Position numbers and translations under genes: made by a program. The notes under the pieces were generated by a model. The model did no database searches. It worked only from the letters and a program-made list of their open reading frames with translations, and was not told the DNA's origin. Positions 37,126-45,348 of a stretch of 64,000 bases of DNA are shown piece after piece. Source of the DNA: Variovorax sp. PAMC26660 (lineage in GTDB: Bacteria; Pseudomonadota; Gammaproteobacteria; Burkholderiales; Burkholderiaceae_C); the NCBI RefSeq assembly GCF_014302995.1, contig NZ_CP060295.1:2170001-2234000 (forward strand), given 5' to 3'. Numbering within the stretch: the stretch's first letter is position 1; every line of letters starts with the position of its first letter.

Positions 37126-37947
37126 ATGAATCCGGTCCCCCTGCGCAGCCGTTTCTGGTCTGACCTGACCAGCGAAGAGTTTTCCCGTCTCGACCGCGAA
37201 CGGCTCATCGCCGTGTTGCCGGTGGGCGCCACCGAGCAGCACGGTCCCCATCTGCCGATGTCGACCGACACCGCCACCATCGACGGCATGGTGCGCGCCA
37301 CGCTCCCCTACCTGCCCGACGACCTGCCGGTGCTCTTTTTGCCCACCGTGCCTTACGGCAAGAGCAACGAGCATTCGCGCTACCCCGGCACGCTCACCGT
37401 GTCGGCGAACACGCTGATCTCGCTCTGGAAAGACATCGGTGCCTGCGTCGCCAAGGCCGGCGTGCGCAAGCTGGTGCTCTACAACAGCCACGGCGGGCAG
37501 ATGGGCGTCATGGACATCGTGGCACGCGACCTGCGCGAAGAGCACGACATGATGGTCGTGGCCGCCAACTGGTACACGCTGGGCCTGCCCGAAGGCCTGT
37601 TCACCGCGCACGAAGGCAAGCACGGCATCCACGCCGGCGACCTCGAAAGCTCGGTCATGCTGCACCTGACGCCCGACTACGTGCGCAAGGATCAGTTCCA
37701 GAACTTCAGCTCCATGACGGAGCAACTGGCTGCCGAGAACAAGTTCCTCTCTATCACCCCCAGCGGCAAGCTCGGCTGGCAGATGCACGACATCAACCCC
37801 TTGGGCGCGGCCGGCGATGCCACGCGCGCCACGGCCGAGAAGGGCGCCGCAGTGCTCGACCATGTGGGCCGCCGCTTCGTCGAGCTGCTGCACGAGGTCG
37901 ACCGCTTCCCGCTCGAACGCCTCGCCAACGTACCCGCGTGGCGCTAG
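37126..37947 (+). CDS. Creatininase-family metal-dependent amidohydrolase
   Basis: A 273-residue cytoplasmic protein of the creatininase fold. Metal ligands typical of the family are present: Glu37 and His39 in ATEQHGPHLP, Asp48, His122 in NSHGGQMG, and Glu174 in HAGDLESS. Such enzymes open cyclic amides (creatinine, or a formamide in riboflavin/pterin pathways). It opens the rightward operon: an NitT/TauT-type ABC ATPase gene starts 11 bp after its stop. The substrate may be the compound imported by that transporter, which is unknown. Confidence 0.88.
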   Translation: MNPVPLRSRFWSDLTSEEFSRLDRERLIAVLPVGATEQHGPHLPMSTDTATIDGMVRATLPYLPDDLPVLFLPTVPYGKSNEHSRYPGTLTVSANTLISLWKDIGACVAKAGVRKLVLYNSHGGQMGVMDIVARDLREEHDMMVVAANWYTLGLPEGLFTAHEGKHGIHAGDLESSVMLHLTPDYVRKDQFQNFSSMTEQLAAENKFLSITPSGKLGWQMHDINPLGAAGDATRATAEKGAAVLDHVGRRFVELLHEVDRFPLERLANVPAWR

Positions 37948-37958
37948 GCTCGCACGCC

Positions 37959-38753
37959 ATGGACAGCACCCAGACCCCACCCCTGGTCAGCCTGCGCAAC
38001 GTCAGCAAGCGCTTTGCCAACGGCACGCTCGCCCTGCAAGGCATGACGCTCGACATCGGCGAGCACGACTTCGTCAGCTTCCTCGGCCCCTCGGGCTGCG
38101 GCAAGAGCACCGCGCTGCGGCTGGTCGCCGGCCTCACCCGCCTCAGCTCGGGCGAGATGAAATGGTCGGGCGCCAACACCGGCAAGACACAGAGCGACCG
38201 CGACCTGGGCTTCGTGTTCCAGGAGCCCACGCTCATGCCCTGGACCAAGGTGTTCGACAACGTCTGGCTGCCGCTCAAGCTCGCGGGCATGGGCCGCGAC
38301 GAAGCCGCGCCGGTGGTGCAGCAGGTGCTGGAGCTGGTCGGCCTCTCGCGCTTTGCCGACGTCTATCCGCGCGAGCTGTCGGGCGGCATGAAGATGCGTG
38401 TGTCGATTGCGCGCGCACTCGTCACGCATCCGCGCCTGCTGCTCATGGACGAGCCCTTCGCCGCGCTCGACGAGATGACGCGCATCAAGCTCAACAACGA
38501 CCTGTTGGCGATCTGGCGCGAGCACCGCTTCTCGATCGTGTTCGTCACGCACAGCGTGTACGAATCGGTGTACCTGTCGAACCGCATCGTCGTGATGGCG
38601 GCGCGCCCGGGCCGCGTGATCGACGAGATCCGCATCGACGAGCCCTATCCGCGCGGCGAAGAGTTCCGCACGTCGAGCCGCTACAACGCGCATTGCACGG
38701 CTGTCTCGCAATCCCTGCACGGAGCCCTGCATGGCCTCGACATCGACCATTGA
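37959..38753 (+). CDS. NitT/TauT-type ABC transporter, ATP-binding protein
   Basis: A 264-residue ABC ATPase of the SsuB/TauB/NrtD kind: Walker A GPSGCGKST at 43-51, Q-loop FVFQEPTLMPW, signature LSGGMKMRVSIARAL, Walker B LLLMDEPFAALDE, H-loop FVTHSVYE. The ATG at 37959 is used; an in-frame GTG at 37938 lies inside the preceding gene. The end overlaps the permease start by 23 bp. It forms one transporter with the permease at 38731 and the receptor at 41449. Confidence 0.9.
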   Translation: MDSTQTPPLVSLRNVSKRFANGTLALQGMTLDIGEHDFVSFLGPSGCGKSTALRLVAGLTRLSSGEMKWSGANTGKTQSDRDLGFVFQEPTLMPWTKVFDNVWLPLKLAGMGRDEAAPVVQQVLELVGLSRFADVYPRELSGGMKMRVSIARALVTHPRLLLMDEPFAALDEMTRIKLNNDLLAIWREHRFSIVFVTHSVYESVYLSNRIVVMAARPGRVIDEIRIDEPYPRGEEFRTSSRYNAHCTAVSQSLHGALHGLDIDH

Positions 38754-39618
38754 ACCCGTGATGCCCATGGACACGACCGAGGAAGCCACCCCGTCCGCCG
38801 ACATGCTGCGCGCGCACGAAGACAGGCTGCGCCGCCGCGAGTCGATGCTGCGCATCGCCGTGCCGGTCGCCATCGTCCTCGCGCTGCTGCTGATCTGGGA
38901 ATGGATGGTGCGCGCCAACAACATCCCGCACTACATCCTGCCCGCGCCCTCGCTCATTCTTCGCACGCTGTTCGACAACTGGGATTCGCTGTCCAGCGCG
39001 CTGTGGTTCACCGTCAAGCTCACGCTGCTCGCGCTCACGGCGGCCATCGTCGGCGGCGTGCTGCTGGCGATTGCTTTCGCGCTGTTCAAGTGGGTAGAGA
39101 TCGGGCTGTTCCCCATTGCCGTGATCCTGCAGGTGACACCGATCATCGCGATCGCGCCGCTGATCCTGATCTATGTGTCGAGCACCACGGCGGCGCTGCT
39201 GCTGTGCGCGTGGATCGTGGCCTTCTTCCCGATCCTGTCGAACACCGTCATCGGATTGAAGAGCGCCGACAGCAACCTGCGCGATCTGTTCCAGCTCTAC
39301 AAGGCCTCACCCTGGCAGACCTTCCGCTACCTGCTTGCACCCAGCGCGCTGCCGTACTTCATGGCGGGCCTGAAGATCGCGGGCGGCCTGAGCCTGATCG
39401 GCGCGGTGGTGGCCGAATTCACGGCCGGCACCGCGGGCAAGGAAACGGGCTTGGCCTCGCGCATTCTCGAATCGAGCTTCCGCACCGAGATCCCGATGAT
39501 GTTCGCGGCGCTGCTGCTGGTGTCCTTGCTCGGCATCGTGATCTTCATCGTGTTCGCTGCGCTGTCGCGCCTGGTGCTGGGCCACTGGCACGAAAGCGAA
39601 ATGCGCCGCGAGCGCTGA
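38731..39618 (+). CDS. NitT/TauT-type ABC transporter, permease
   Basis: A 295-residue SsuC/TauC-type permease with about six helices (the first at 42-60, VPVAIVLALLLIWEW). The EAA loop appears as LRDLFQLYKASPWQTFRYLL. GGAG (38721-38724) six bases before the ATG supports the start at 38731, inside the end of the ATPase gene. Alternative Met codons occur at residues 11 and 13. Confidence 0.9.
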   Translation: MASTSTIEPVMPMDTTEEATPSADMLRAHEDRLRRRESMLRIAVPVAIVLALLLIWEWMVRANNIPHYILPAPSLILRTLFDNWDSLSSALWFTVKLTLLALTAAIVGGVLLAIAFALFKWVEIGLFPIAVILQVTPIIAIAPLILIYVSSTTAALLLCAWIVAFFPILSNTVIGLKSADSNLRDLFQLYKASPWQTFRYLLAPSALPYFMAGLKIAGGLSLIGAVVAEFTAGTAGKETGLASRILESSFRTEIPMMFAALLLVSLLGIVIFIVFAALSRLVLGHWHESEMRRER

Positions 39619-39632
39619 CCGAGCCCGTTGCG

Positions 39633-41027
39633 ATGGACGCCATCACCATGACCGAACAACCGGCCACGCACGCTGTCGACTGGGACGCCGTGCGCAAAGA
39701 CCTGCGCGGCCTGAACCTGATCACCGCGCCCAACCAGCGCAAGCAGTTGTCGAAAGACTTCTACTGGTACAGCCCCATCCTCACCGCCCAGCTCGCGGGT
39801 TGCGTGGCCGACCTCGTCGTCAAGGTCAGCACCGAGGACGACGTGCGCCAGGCCGCAGCCGTGGCCGCCAGGTGGAAGCTGCCGCTGACCGTGCGTGCCG
39901 GCGGCACCGGCAATTACGGCCAGTGCGTGCCACTCGAAGGCGGCATCGTGCTCGACGTGACGCAGATGTGCCGCGTGCTCGATATCGGCGAAGGCCGCAT
40001 GCGCGTGGAGGCCGGTGCGCGCATGCATGACATCGACCTTGCCGCGCGCGAGACCGGACAGGCACTGCGCATGTGGCCTTCGACCTGGCATGTCGCCAGC
40101 ATCGGCGGCTTCATCGCGGGCGGCTTCGGCGGCATCGGCTCGTTCCGCCACGGCATCTTGCGCGACCCCGGCAACCTGCTGCGCGCGCGCGTGATGACGG
40201 TGGAACGCGAGCCGCGCGTCATTGAATTGCAGGGCGATGAGATCCAACAGGTGCACCATGCCTACGGCACCAACGGCGTGATCCTCGACGTCGAAGTGGC
40301 GCTGAGCCCCGCCGTCGAATGGGTGCACTGCACGGTGCTGTTCGACACTTACCGCGGCGCGCTCGACTTCGGCATTGCAGCGCAGGTGCCGACGCTCGAC
40401 ATCTTCCTGCTGTCCACGGTGGAAGCACGCTTCTCGCCCTACTACACGGCCATGCGCGACCGCTTCCCGCCGAACCGGCATGCGGTGTTCACCATGGTCT
40501 CGCCCGATTCGATGGCGGACTTCCGCGCGCTCGCCGAAGCGCAGGGTGGCACCATCTCCGTGGCCGGCACCGAGGCCGAGTTGCTCGCCGACGGCCTGCC
40601 GCCCGCCTACGAATGCGCGTTCAACCACACCACGCTGCAGGCGCTGAAGGCTGACCGCGGCTGGACCTACCTGCAGGTGGCTTACGCCCAGCCCTTCGAC
40701 CCGTCGGTGGTCGAGCGCCATCTGCAAATCTTCGGCGACGACGTGTTGCAGCATCAGGACTTCGCGCGCGCCGGCGGCGAGTGCGGCACCTTCGGCATCC
40801 TGCTGGTGCGCTGGAAGGGCGAGGCTCACCAGTACGAGCTGATCCGCGAGATCGAGTCGCAAGGCGGCTGCAAGATCTTCAACCCGCACGTGGTGACCAT
40901 CGAGGACGGCGGCATGAAGACCATCGACACGCAGCAGATCGATTTCAAGAAGCGCAGCGACCCGATGGGGTTGATGAACCCCGGCAAGACGCGGGGCTGG
41001 CATGCGGACATGGCTGTCGAGCGCTGA
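39633..41027 (+). CDS. FAD-linked oxidase (FAD_binding_4 type)
   Basis: A 464-residue oxidase of the vanillyl-alcohol-oxidase/GlcD class. The FAD domain has VRAGGTGNYGQCVPLEGGIV near residues 87-106 and GGFGGIGSFRHGILRDPGN, and the substrate domain follows from about 230. Members oxidise hydroxy acids, alcohols or amines. Start at 39633; ATG 39648 is a possible alternative, and neither has a strong Shine-Dalgarno. It is the fourth gene of the operon, after the permease. Its stop is followed within 54 bp by repeat element A, which separates it from the receptor gene. Confidence 0.85.
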   Translation: MDAITMTEQPATHAVDWDAVRKDLRGLNLITAPNQRKQLSKDFYWYSPILTAQLAGCVADLVVKVSTEDDVRQAAAVAARWKLPLTVRAGGTGNYGQCVPLEGGIVLDVTQMCRVLDIGEGRMRVEAGARMHDIDLAARETGQALRMWPSTWHVASIGGFIAGGFGGIGSFRHGILRDPGNLLRARVMTVEREPRVIELQGDEIQQVHHAYGTNGVILDVEVALSPAVEWVHCTVLFDTYRGALDFGIAAQVPTLDIFLLSTVEARFSPYYTAMRDRFPPNRHAVFTMVSPDSMADFRALAEAQGGTISVAGTEAELLADGLPPAYECAFNHTTLQALKADRGWTYLQVAYAQPFDPSVVERHLQIFGDDVLQHQDFARAGGECGTFGILLVRWKGEAHQYELIREIESQGGCKIFNPHVVTIEDGGMKTIDTQQIDFKKRSDPMGLMNPGKTRGWHADMAVER

Positions 41028-41081
41028 AATGACGTCTTGTCTTTCTGTTCTTCGCGGGTTGTTTGGCGAGCGTTGTTTTTG

Positions 41082-41350
41082 GCGCTGTTGTTCAGGGCGT
41101 AGCTCACGCCGACACGGTGCTCTTTTTCGCGAATGCCCCCCGCTTCGCTCCTCCTTTATTTCGCGAAAAAGAGCCCCGTATCGGCGCGAGCGTTGGACAG
41201 AGCACTCGTTGATCGCAGGATCAATCAGAGCGTGCCCATGTGCGAATGACACCGGGTGCTCCCCGCAGCGAAATAAAGGAGGAGCGAAGCGGGGGACATT
41301 CGCGGAGGGGAGCTCCCGGCGTCATTCGCACCCGCCCCGAACAGCAGCAC
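41082..41350 (+). mobile_element. Element A: double-hairpin repeat with terminal inverted repeats (MITE-like)
   Basis: A 269-bp element with no credible coding capacity. Its ends are imperfect inverted repeats (GCGCTGTTGTTCAGGGCG on the left, the complement of GTGCTGCTGTTCGGGGCG on the right). Inside are two hairpins: 41102-41191 (32-nt arms with three mismatches) and 41240-41331. Both loops carry the same ~30-nt core, CCGCTTCGCTCCTCCTTTAT and flanks, in opposite orientations. Two more copies (B, C) are in the window and copy C has the same length. It fills most of the 421-bp gap between the FAD oxidase and the receptor gene of one operon. I see no gene elsewhere in that gap. Confidence 0.85.
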
Positions 41351-41448
41351 CAAACACGCAAGCCCCGCGTTCAGTCCCATTCATCGCATGTTCGACATGC
41401 TGATATGAGAATCCCTCCAGTCGCATTCAATCCCAGGAGTCCACTGCC

Positions 41449-42477
41449 ATGCGCGTCCCCGCTCTGACAATTCGTCCCCTTGCTTTCGGCCTGGCCCTCG
41501 CGGCCGCCGCCTTCGCCGTGCAGGCGCAGGAAAAAGTGGTGTTCGCCACCAACTGGAAAGCACAGGCCGGCCACGGCGGCTTCTACCAGGCGCTGGTGGA
41601 CGGCACCTACAAGAAGTACGGCCTCGACGTCGAGATCATGCAGGGCGGCCCGATGGTCAACAACCGGCCGATGCTGCCGGCAGGCAAGGTCGACTTTCTG
41701 ATGACCGGCAACCTGCTGCAGTCCTTCGACAACGTGAAGAACGGCGTACCCACCGTGGTGGTGGCGGCCATCTTCCAGAAAGACCCGCAGGCCATGTTCG
41801 CCCACCCCGGCCAGGGCTATGACACCTTCAAGGACCTGACCAAAGCGCCCGTGGCCTTCATCGGCAAGGACGGCCAGTTCAGCTTCTGGCAGTGGATGAA
41901 GTCCGAGCACGGCTTCAAGGATTCGCAGCTCAAGCCCTACACCTTCAACGTCGGTCCGTTCCTGGCCGACAAGAAGTCGATCCAGCAGGGCTACGCCATC
42001 TCCGAGCCGCTCTCCATCAAGGCACAGGCCGGCTTCGACCCGGTGGTGTACCTGTTGGCCGACCACGGCTTTTCGACCTATGCGACCACCATCGAGACGC
42101 GCGCCGACCTGATCAAGACCAAGCCCGAGACGGTGCGCAAGTTCATCGAAGCTTCGATCATCGGCTGGAACAACTACCTCTACGGCGACAACAAGGCCGC
42201 CAACGAGCTCATCACCAAGACCAACCCCGACTCGACCGCCGTTGCGCTGCAGGGCTCGATCGACCTGATGAAGAAGATGGGCATCGTCGACAGCGGCGAA
42301 TCGCTCACCAAGGGCATCGGCGCCATGGACGAAGCCCGCGTGAAGGACTTCTACGACAAGATGGTCAAGGCCGGCCTGTACAAGCCGGGCGAGATCGATC
42401 TGTCGAAGGTCGTGAGCACGCAGTTCGTGAACAAGGGCGTCGGTGTCGACGTCCGCAAGAAGCTCACCGGCAAGTAA
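41449..42477 (+). CDS. NitT/TauT-type ABC transporter, substrate-binding protein (NMT1/THI5-like)
   Basis: A 342-residue periplasmic receptor. The signal peptide is residues 1-26 (AAFAVQA|QEK). The mature start VVFATNWKAQAGHGGFYQAL resembles the pyrimidine-precursor binding ThiY/NMT1 group, and the sequence keeps the NMT1-like GKVDFLMTGN and QQGYAISEP elements. AGGAG precedes the ATG. It is the likely receptor for the ATPase and permease at 37959-39618 although element A separates them. Relation to ThiY hints at an N-heterocyclic ligand, which is an inference. Confidence 0.87.
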   Translation: MRVPALTIRPLAFGLALAAAAFAVQAQEKVVFATNWKAQAGHGGFYQALVDGTYKKYGLDVEIMQGGPMVNNRPMLPAGKVDFLMTGNLLQSFDNVKNGVPTVVVAAIFQKDPQAMFAHPGQGYDTFKDLTKAPVAFIGKDGQFSFWQWMKSEHGFKDSQLKPYTFNVGPFLADKKSIQQGYAISEPLSIKAQAGFDPVVYLLADHGFSTYATTIETRADLIKTKPETVRKFIEASIIGWNNYLYGDNKAANELITKTNPDSTAVALQGSIDLMKKMGIVDSGESLTKGIGAMDEARVKDFYDKMVKAGLYKPGEIDLSKVVSTQFVNKGVGVDVRKKLTGK

Positions 42478-42530
42478 GAACCGGCCAGAGAAGCATCGTT
42501 TTTTCCCGTGGGTCGCGCGGGGCTTGCGCC

Positions 42531-42599
42531 GGGGTCAGATGCCGGCGCCTGGGTTGCCATAAGGCACGCGCGGCCTTTTGTTCCTTGGGCTCTGACCCC
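42531..42599. repeat. Short element bounded by GGGGTCAGA / TCTGACCCC
   Basis: A 69-bp stretch flanked by perfect 9-bp inverted repeats (42531-42539 and 42591-42599), in the 154-bp gap between the receptor and the flavodoxin-fold gene. GGGTCAGA-type ends are known from REP-like sequences mobilised by Y1-family transposases, but no transposase gene is in the window. It might also act as a transcript-stabilising hairpin. Confidence 0.5.
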
Positions 42600-42631
42600 G
42601 TCTCGCCGAACAGGCGAACCGGCCCTCCACC

Positions 42632-43222
42632 ATGAAAACGCTCGTCGTCCATTGCCATCCGAACCCTGACAGCTTCAACCATGCGCTCTACCGCGCCGCC
42701 CTCGAAGCGCTCGAACCCCGGCATGCCGTCAAGGCCATCGACCTCTACGCCGAAGGCTTCGATCCCACGCTGACCCGCGAGGAGCGCATTGCCTACCTCG
42801 ACAACCCCGAACTGATTCGCGAGCGCGTGAAACCGCATGTCGAGGCGCTGCTGTGGGCCGAGCACCTGGTGTTCATCTACCCGACCTGGTTCCACGGGCC
42901 ACCGTCGATGCTCAAGGGCTGGCTGGAGCGGGTGTGGCTGCCGGGCGTGGCCTTCCTGCCGGCCGAGCGCAAGGGGCAGCTCGCGAAGTCGGGCATGCGG
43001 CACATCCAACGACTGACGGTGGTGACCACGGGCGGCTCGCCGCGCTGGTTCGTGTTCGCGATCGGCGACCCGGGCCGGCGGCTGTTCACGCGCGCGCTGC
43101 GTGCGTTGTTCGCATGGCGCTGCAAGGTGACGTGGCTGCAACTGCACGACATGAATGCCGCCACCGCGCACGACCGCACCCATTTCATCGCGCGCGTGTC
43201 GCGCAAGCTGCAGAGCATCTGA
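42632..43222 (+). CDS. NAD(P)H-dependent flavodoxin-fold oxidoreductase
   Basis: A 196-residue protein of the NQO/YwrO/MdaB flavodoxin-like fold. LVVHCHPNPDSFNHALYRA near the start is the FMN/FAD phosphate-binding loop, and FIYPTWFHGPPSMLKGWLERV is the second flavin-binding loop. It reduces quinones or similar electron acceptors with NAD(P)H. The gene follows the receptor gene after 154 bp and the ferredoxin reductase comes 35 bp later, so all are probably on one transcript. A role in reoxidising the operon's redox enzymes or in a reductive step on the substrate is possible. Confidence 0.87.
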   Translation: MKTLVVHCHPNPDSFNHALYRAALEALEPRHAVKAIDLYAEGFDPTLTREERIAYLDNPELIRERVKPHVEALLWAEHLVFIYPTWFHGPPSMLKGWLERVWLPGVAFLPAERKGQLAKSGMRHIQRLTVVTTGGSPRWFVFAIGDPGRRLFTRALRALFAWRCKVTWLQLHDMNAATAHDRTHFIARVSRKLQSI

Positions 43223-43257
43223 GCCGTTTCAAACAGAAAGAAGAGAAGGCCCGCACC

Positions 43258-44217
43258 ATGAGTCTCGAGCGCACGCTCACTGTCCGCGTCGAACGCATCT
43301 CGCGGCAGACGCCGGAAATCCTGGCCTTCGAGCTGGCCCATCCGTGGGGCCGGCCGCTGCCGGCCTACGAGGCCGGCGCACACATCGACGTGCACATGCC
43401 CGGCGGCTTTTCGCGCCAGTACTCGCTGGCGCGTGCGCCTTCGGGCAACGCGTCCTATGTGATCGGCGTGAAGCGCGAAGCGGGCAGCCGTGGCGGCTCG
43501 GCCTCGATGCACGAGCGCGTGCGCGAAGGCGACCTGCTGCCGATCAGCACGCCGCGCAACACCTTCCCGCTGCGTGAAGAAGCGAAGCACCACCTGCTGC
43601 TGGCGGGCGGCATCGGCATGACGCCGCTGCTGGCCATGGCGCAGGCGCTCGCGGCGCGCGGCGCGGACTTCACGCTGTGCGTGTTCGCGCGCAGCGAGGA
43701 GCACCTGGCCTTTGCCGATGCACTGCGCGCGCCCGCGCTGGCGCCGCATCTGCGACTGCATCTCGACCAGGGCGATGCCTCTCAACGCATCGACCTGCGC
43801 GCGCTGCTGGCCGAGCGTGTACCGAACGCTCATCTCTACGTGTGCGGCCCCGGCGGCTTCATGCAGGCGGTGCGTGACGCGGCCGCGCACTGGCCCGAAG
43901 ACGCACTGCACACCGAATACTTCGCTGCGCCGACCGACGCCAACACCACCACCGGCCTGCCCTTCACGCTGAAGCTCGCGCGGCGCGGCATCACGGTGCC
44001 GGTGGCGGCCGACCAGACGGCCGTCGATGCGCTGCATGAAGTCGGTATCGACATCCCCGTGTCGTGCCAGCAGGGCCTGTGCGGCACCTGCGTGGTCGAA
44101 GGCGAGGGCGAGGGCGCGGAACACCGCGACTTCTGCCTCACCGGCAGCGAGCGCAAGACCCGCGTGGCGCTGTGCTGCTCGCGCGCCAAGGGCCAGGAAC
44201 TGGTGTTGCAACTGTGA
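43258..44217 (+). CDS. PDR/VanB-type ferredoxin reductase
   Basis: A 319-residue reductase of the phthalate-dioxygenase-reductase class: flavin domain (about 1-105; RQYSLARAP is the flavin site), NAD domain (LLLAGGIGMTPLLAM), and a C-terminal plant-type 2Fe-2S domain with Cys270, Cys275, Cys278 and Cys306. It transfers electrons from NADH to a Rieske oxygenase. No Rieske oxygenase is encoded nearby, so the partner is remote or replaced, for example by the flavodoxin-fold gene. The stop overlaps the TetR start (GTGA). Confidence 0.9.
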   Translation: MSLERTLTVRVERISRQTPEILAFELAHPWGRPLPAYEAGAHIDVHMPGGFSRQYSLARAPSGNASYVIGVKREAGSRGGSASMHERVREGDLLPISTPRNTFPLREEAKHHLLLAGGIGMTPLLAMAQALAARGADFTLCVFARSEEHLAFADALRAPALAPHLRLHLDQGDASQRIDLRALLAERVPNAHLYVCGPGGFMQAVRDAAAHWPEDALHTEYFAAPTDANTTTGLPFTLKLARRGITVPVAADQTAVDALHEVGIDIPVSCQQGLCGTCVVEGEGEGAEHRDFCLTGSERKTRVALCCSRAKGQELVLQL

Positions 44218-44888
44218 GCGCAAGGCCCGTCATCGGCACCGACGAGAGCGAGGCCGAAAGCGAAGCCCCCGCCACGCGCGGGCGTTCGCGCAAGTACACG
44301 CAGGTGCTGGGGCTCATCAACCAGGCGGCCATCGAAGTGTTCGCCAGCGAAGGGCTGGCCGGTGCGTCGACCCAGGCCATCGCCGACAAGGCCGGCCTGT
44401 CGAAGGCGCAGCTTCACTACTACATCGAAAGCAAGGAAGCGCTGTACCGGCAAGTGCTGCAGGACATCCTGACCGACTGGATCGTGGTGTTCGGCTTCAG
44501 CGACGAGGCCTTCGGCCCGCGCAAGGTGCTGGGCGACCTGATCCATCGCAAGATGGTGTTCTCGTTCGACCACCCGCTGCGCTCGCGCATCTTCACGGCC
44601 GAGATGATGCGTGGCGCGCCGGTCATCAACAGCATGATGACCATGAGCAAGGCGCGCACCGACCAGGCCGCCGCCGTGATCCAGAACTGGATGAACCAGG
44701 GCCTGATGGACAAGGCCGACCCGATGCTCGTGCTGTTCCACATCTGGGCCGTGACGCAGTTCTATGCCGACCACGCCACGCAGGCCGCGTACTACCGCGA
44801 CGTGGCGCAGCAGGGAGAAGACAAGGACCGGCGCTACCTGATCGAGCAGGTGACGGAGTTCTTGCTGAAGGGCGCCGGGGTCAAGTAG
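44214..44888 (+). CDS. TetR-family regulator, RutR-like
   Basis: A 224-residue TetR protein that starts with GTG at 44214, overlapping the ferredoxin-reductase stop by 4 bp. The helix-turn-helix is at about 28-68 (INQAAIEVFASEGLAGASTQ, AGLSKAQLHYYIESKEAL). The C-terminal part with IFTAEMMRGAPVI resembles RutR/YcdC, the uracil-sensing regulator of pyrimidine breakdown. It closes the operon that begins with the creatininase gene and probably represses it. Its 3' end overlaps the convergent RidA gene by 8 bp. Confidence 0.88.
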   Translation: MSARPVIGTDESEAESEAPATRGRSRKYTQVLGLINQAAIEVFASEGLAGASTQAIADKAGLSKAQLHYYIESKEALYRQVLQDILTDWIVVFGFSDEAFGPRKVLGDLIHRKMVFSFDHPLRSRIFTAEMMRGAPVINSMMTMSKARTDQAAAVIQNWMNQGLMDKADPMLVLFHIWAVTQFYADHATQAAYYRDVAQQGEDKDRRYLIEQVTEFLLKGAGVK

Positions 44889-45348
44889 CCGCGCGCTGCG
44901 GCAGGTACATCGTGGCTTCGACCTCGACAAGCACCTCATCGCCCGGCAGGAAGCGCGACACCTCCACCACCGTGCTCACCGGCGGCTCGCCCGGATAGAA
45001 CAGGCCGCGCACGCGGTTGTAGAAGGCGTAGTGCGGCAGGTGACGGAAGTACTGCACCAGCTTCACCACGTCTTCCATGGTGCCGCCATGCTCGGCCGCG
45101 ATCTGGCGGATGCGCTCCAGCACGAACCAGCTCTGCGCCACGATGGGCGCTTCGAACACATCGACCGACATCTGGCCCGTGGCGTAGCCCACGCCCTGCA
45201 AGGCGGTGCGCGCTGCTTCGGGAATCGCGTCGTAGCCCGCGACCGCGCGGCGCGTGGCCGGGTCGACCGCCACCACGCCGCTCATGAAGACGAAATCGCC
45301 CACGCGTTTCGCGGCCGCGTAGTTGGCCATCGGCTTGCCCATGCTCAT
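44881..45348 (-). CDS. RidA-family protein (enamine/imine deaminase-like)
   Basis: A 155-residue RidA/RutC-type protein that trimerises and hydrolyses reactive enamines or imines. The fold is recognisable from VGDFVFMSGVVAVDPAT at 15-31 and the C-terminal DEVLVEVEATMYLP. It is preceded by GGAG at good spacing; the much longer open frame upstream is the amidohydrolase gene read in another frame. It is the last gene of the leftward set (ATGA overlap with the amidohydrolase). Next to a deaminase-like enzyme it is likely to clear an unstable amino product. Confidence 0.88.
   Translation of the reverse strand: MSMGKPMANYAAAKRVGDFVFMSGVVAVDPATRRAVAGYDAIPEAARTALQGVGYATGQMSVDVFEAPIVAQSWFVLERIRQIAAEHGGTMEDVVKLVQYFRHLPHYAFYNRVRGLFYPGEPPVSTVVEVSRFLPGDEVLVEVEATMYLPQRAAT

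Noticed and set aside
44064..44888. Longer version of the TetR gene beginning inside the ferredoxin reductase gene
   Set aside because: The extension overlaps the 2Fe-2S domain in another frame; the GTG at 44214 with a GTGA overlap fits the family start.
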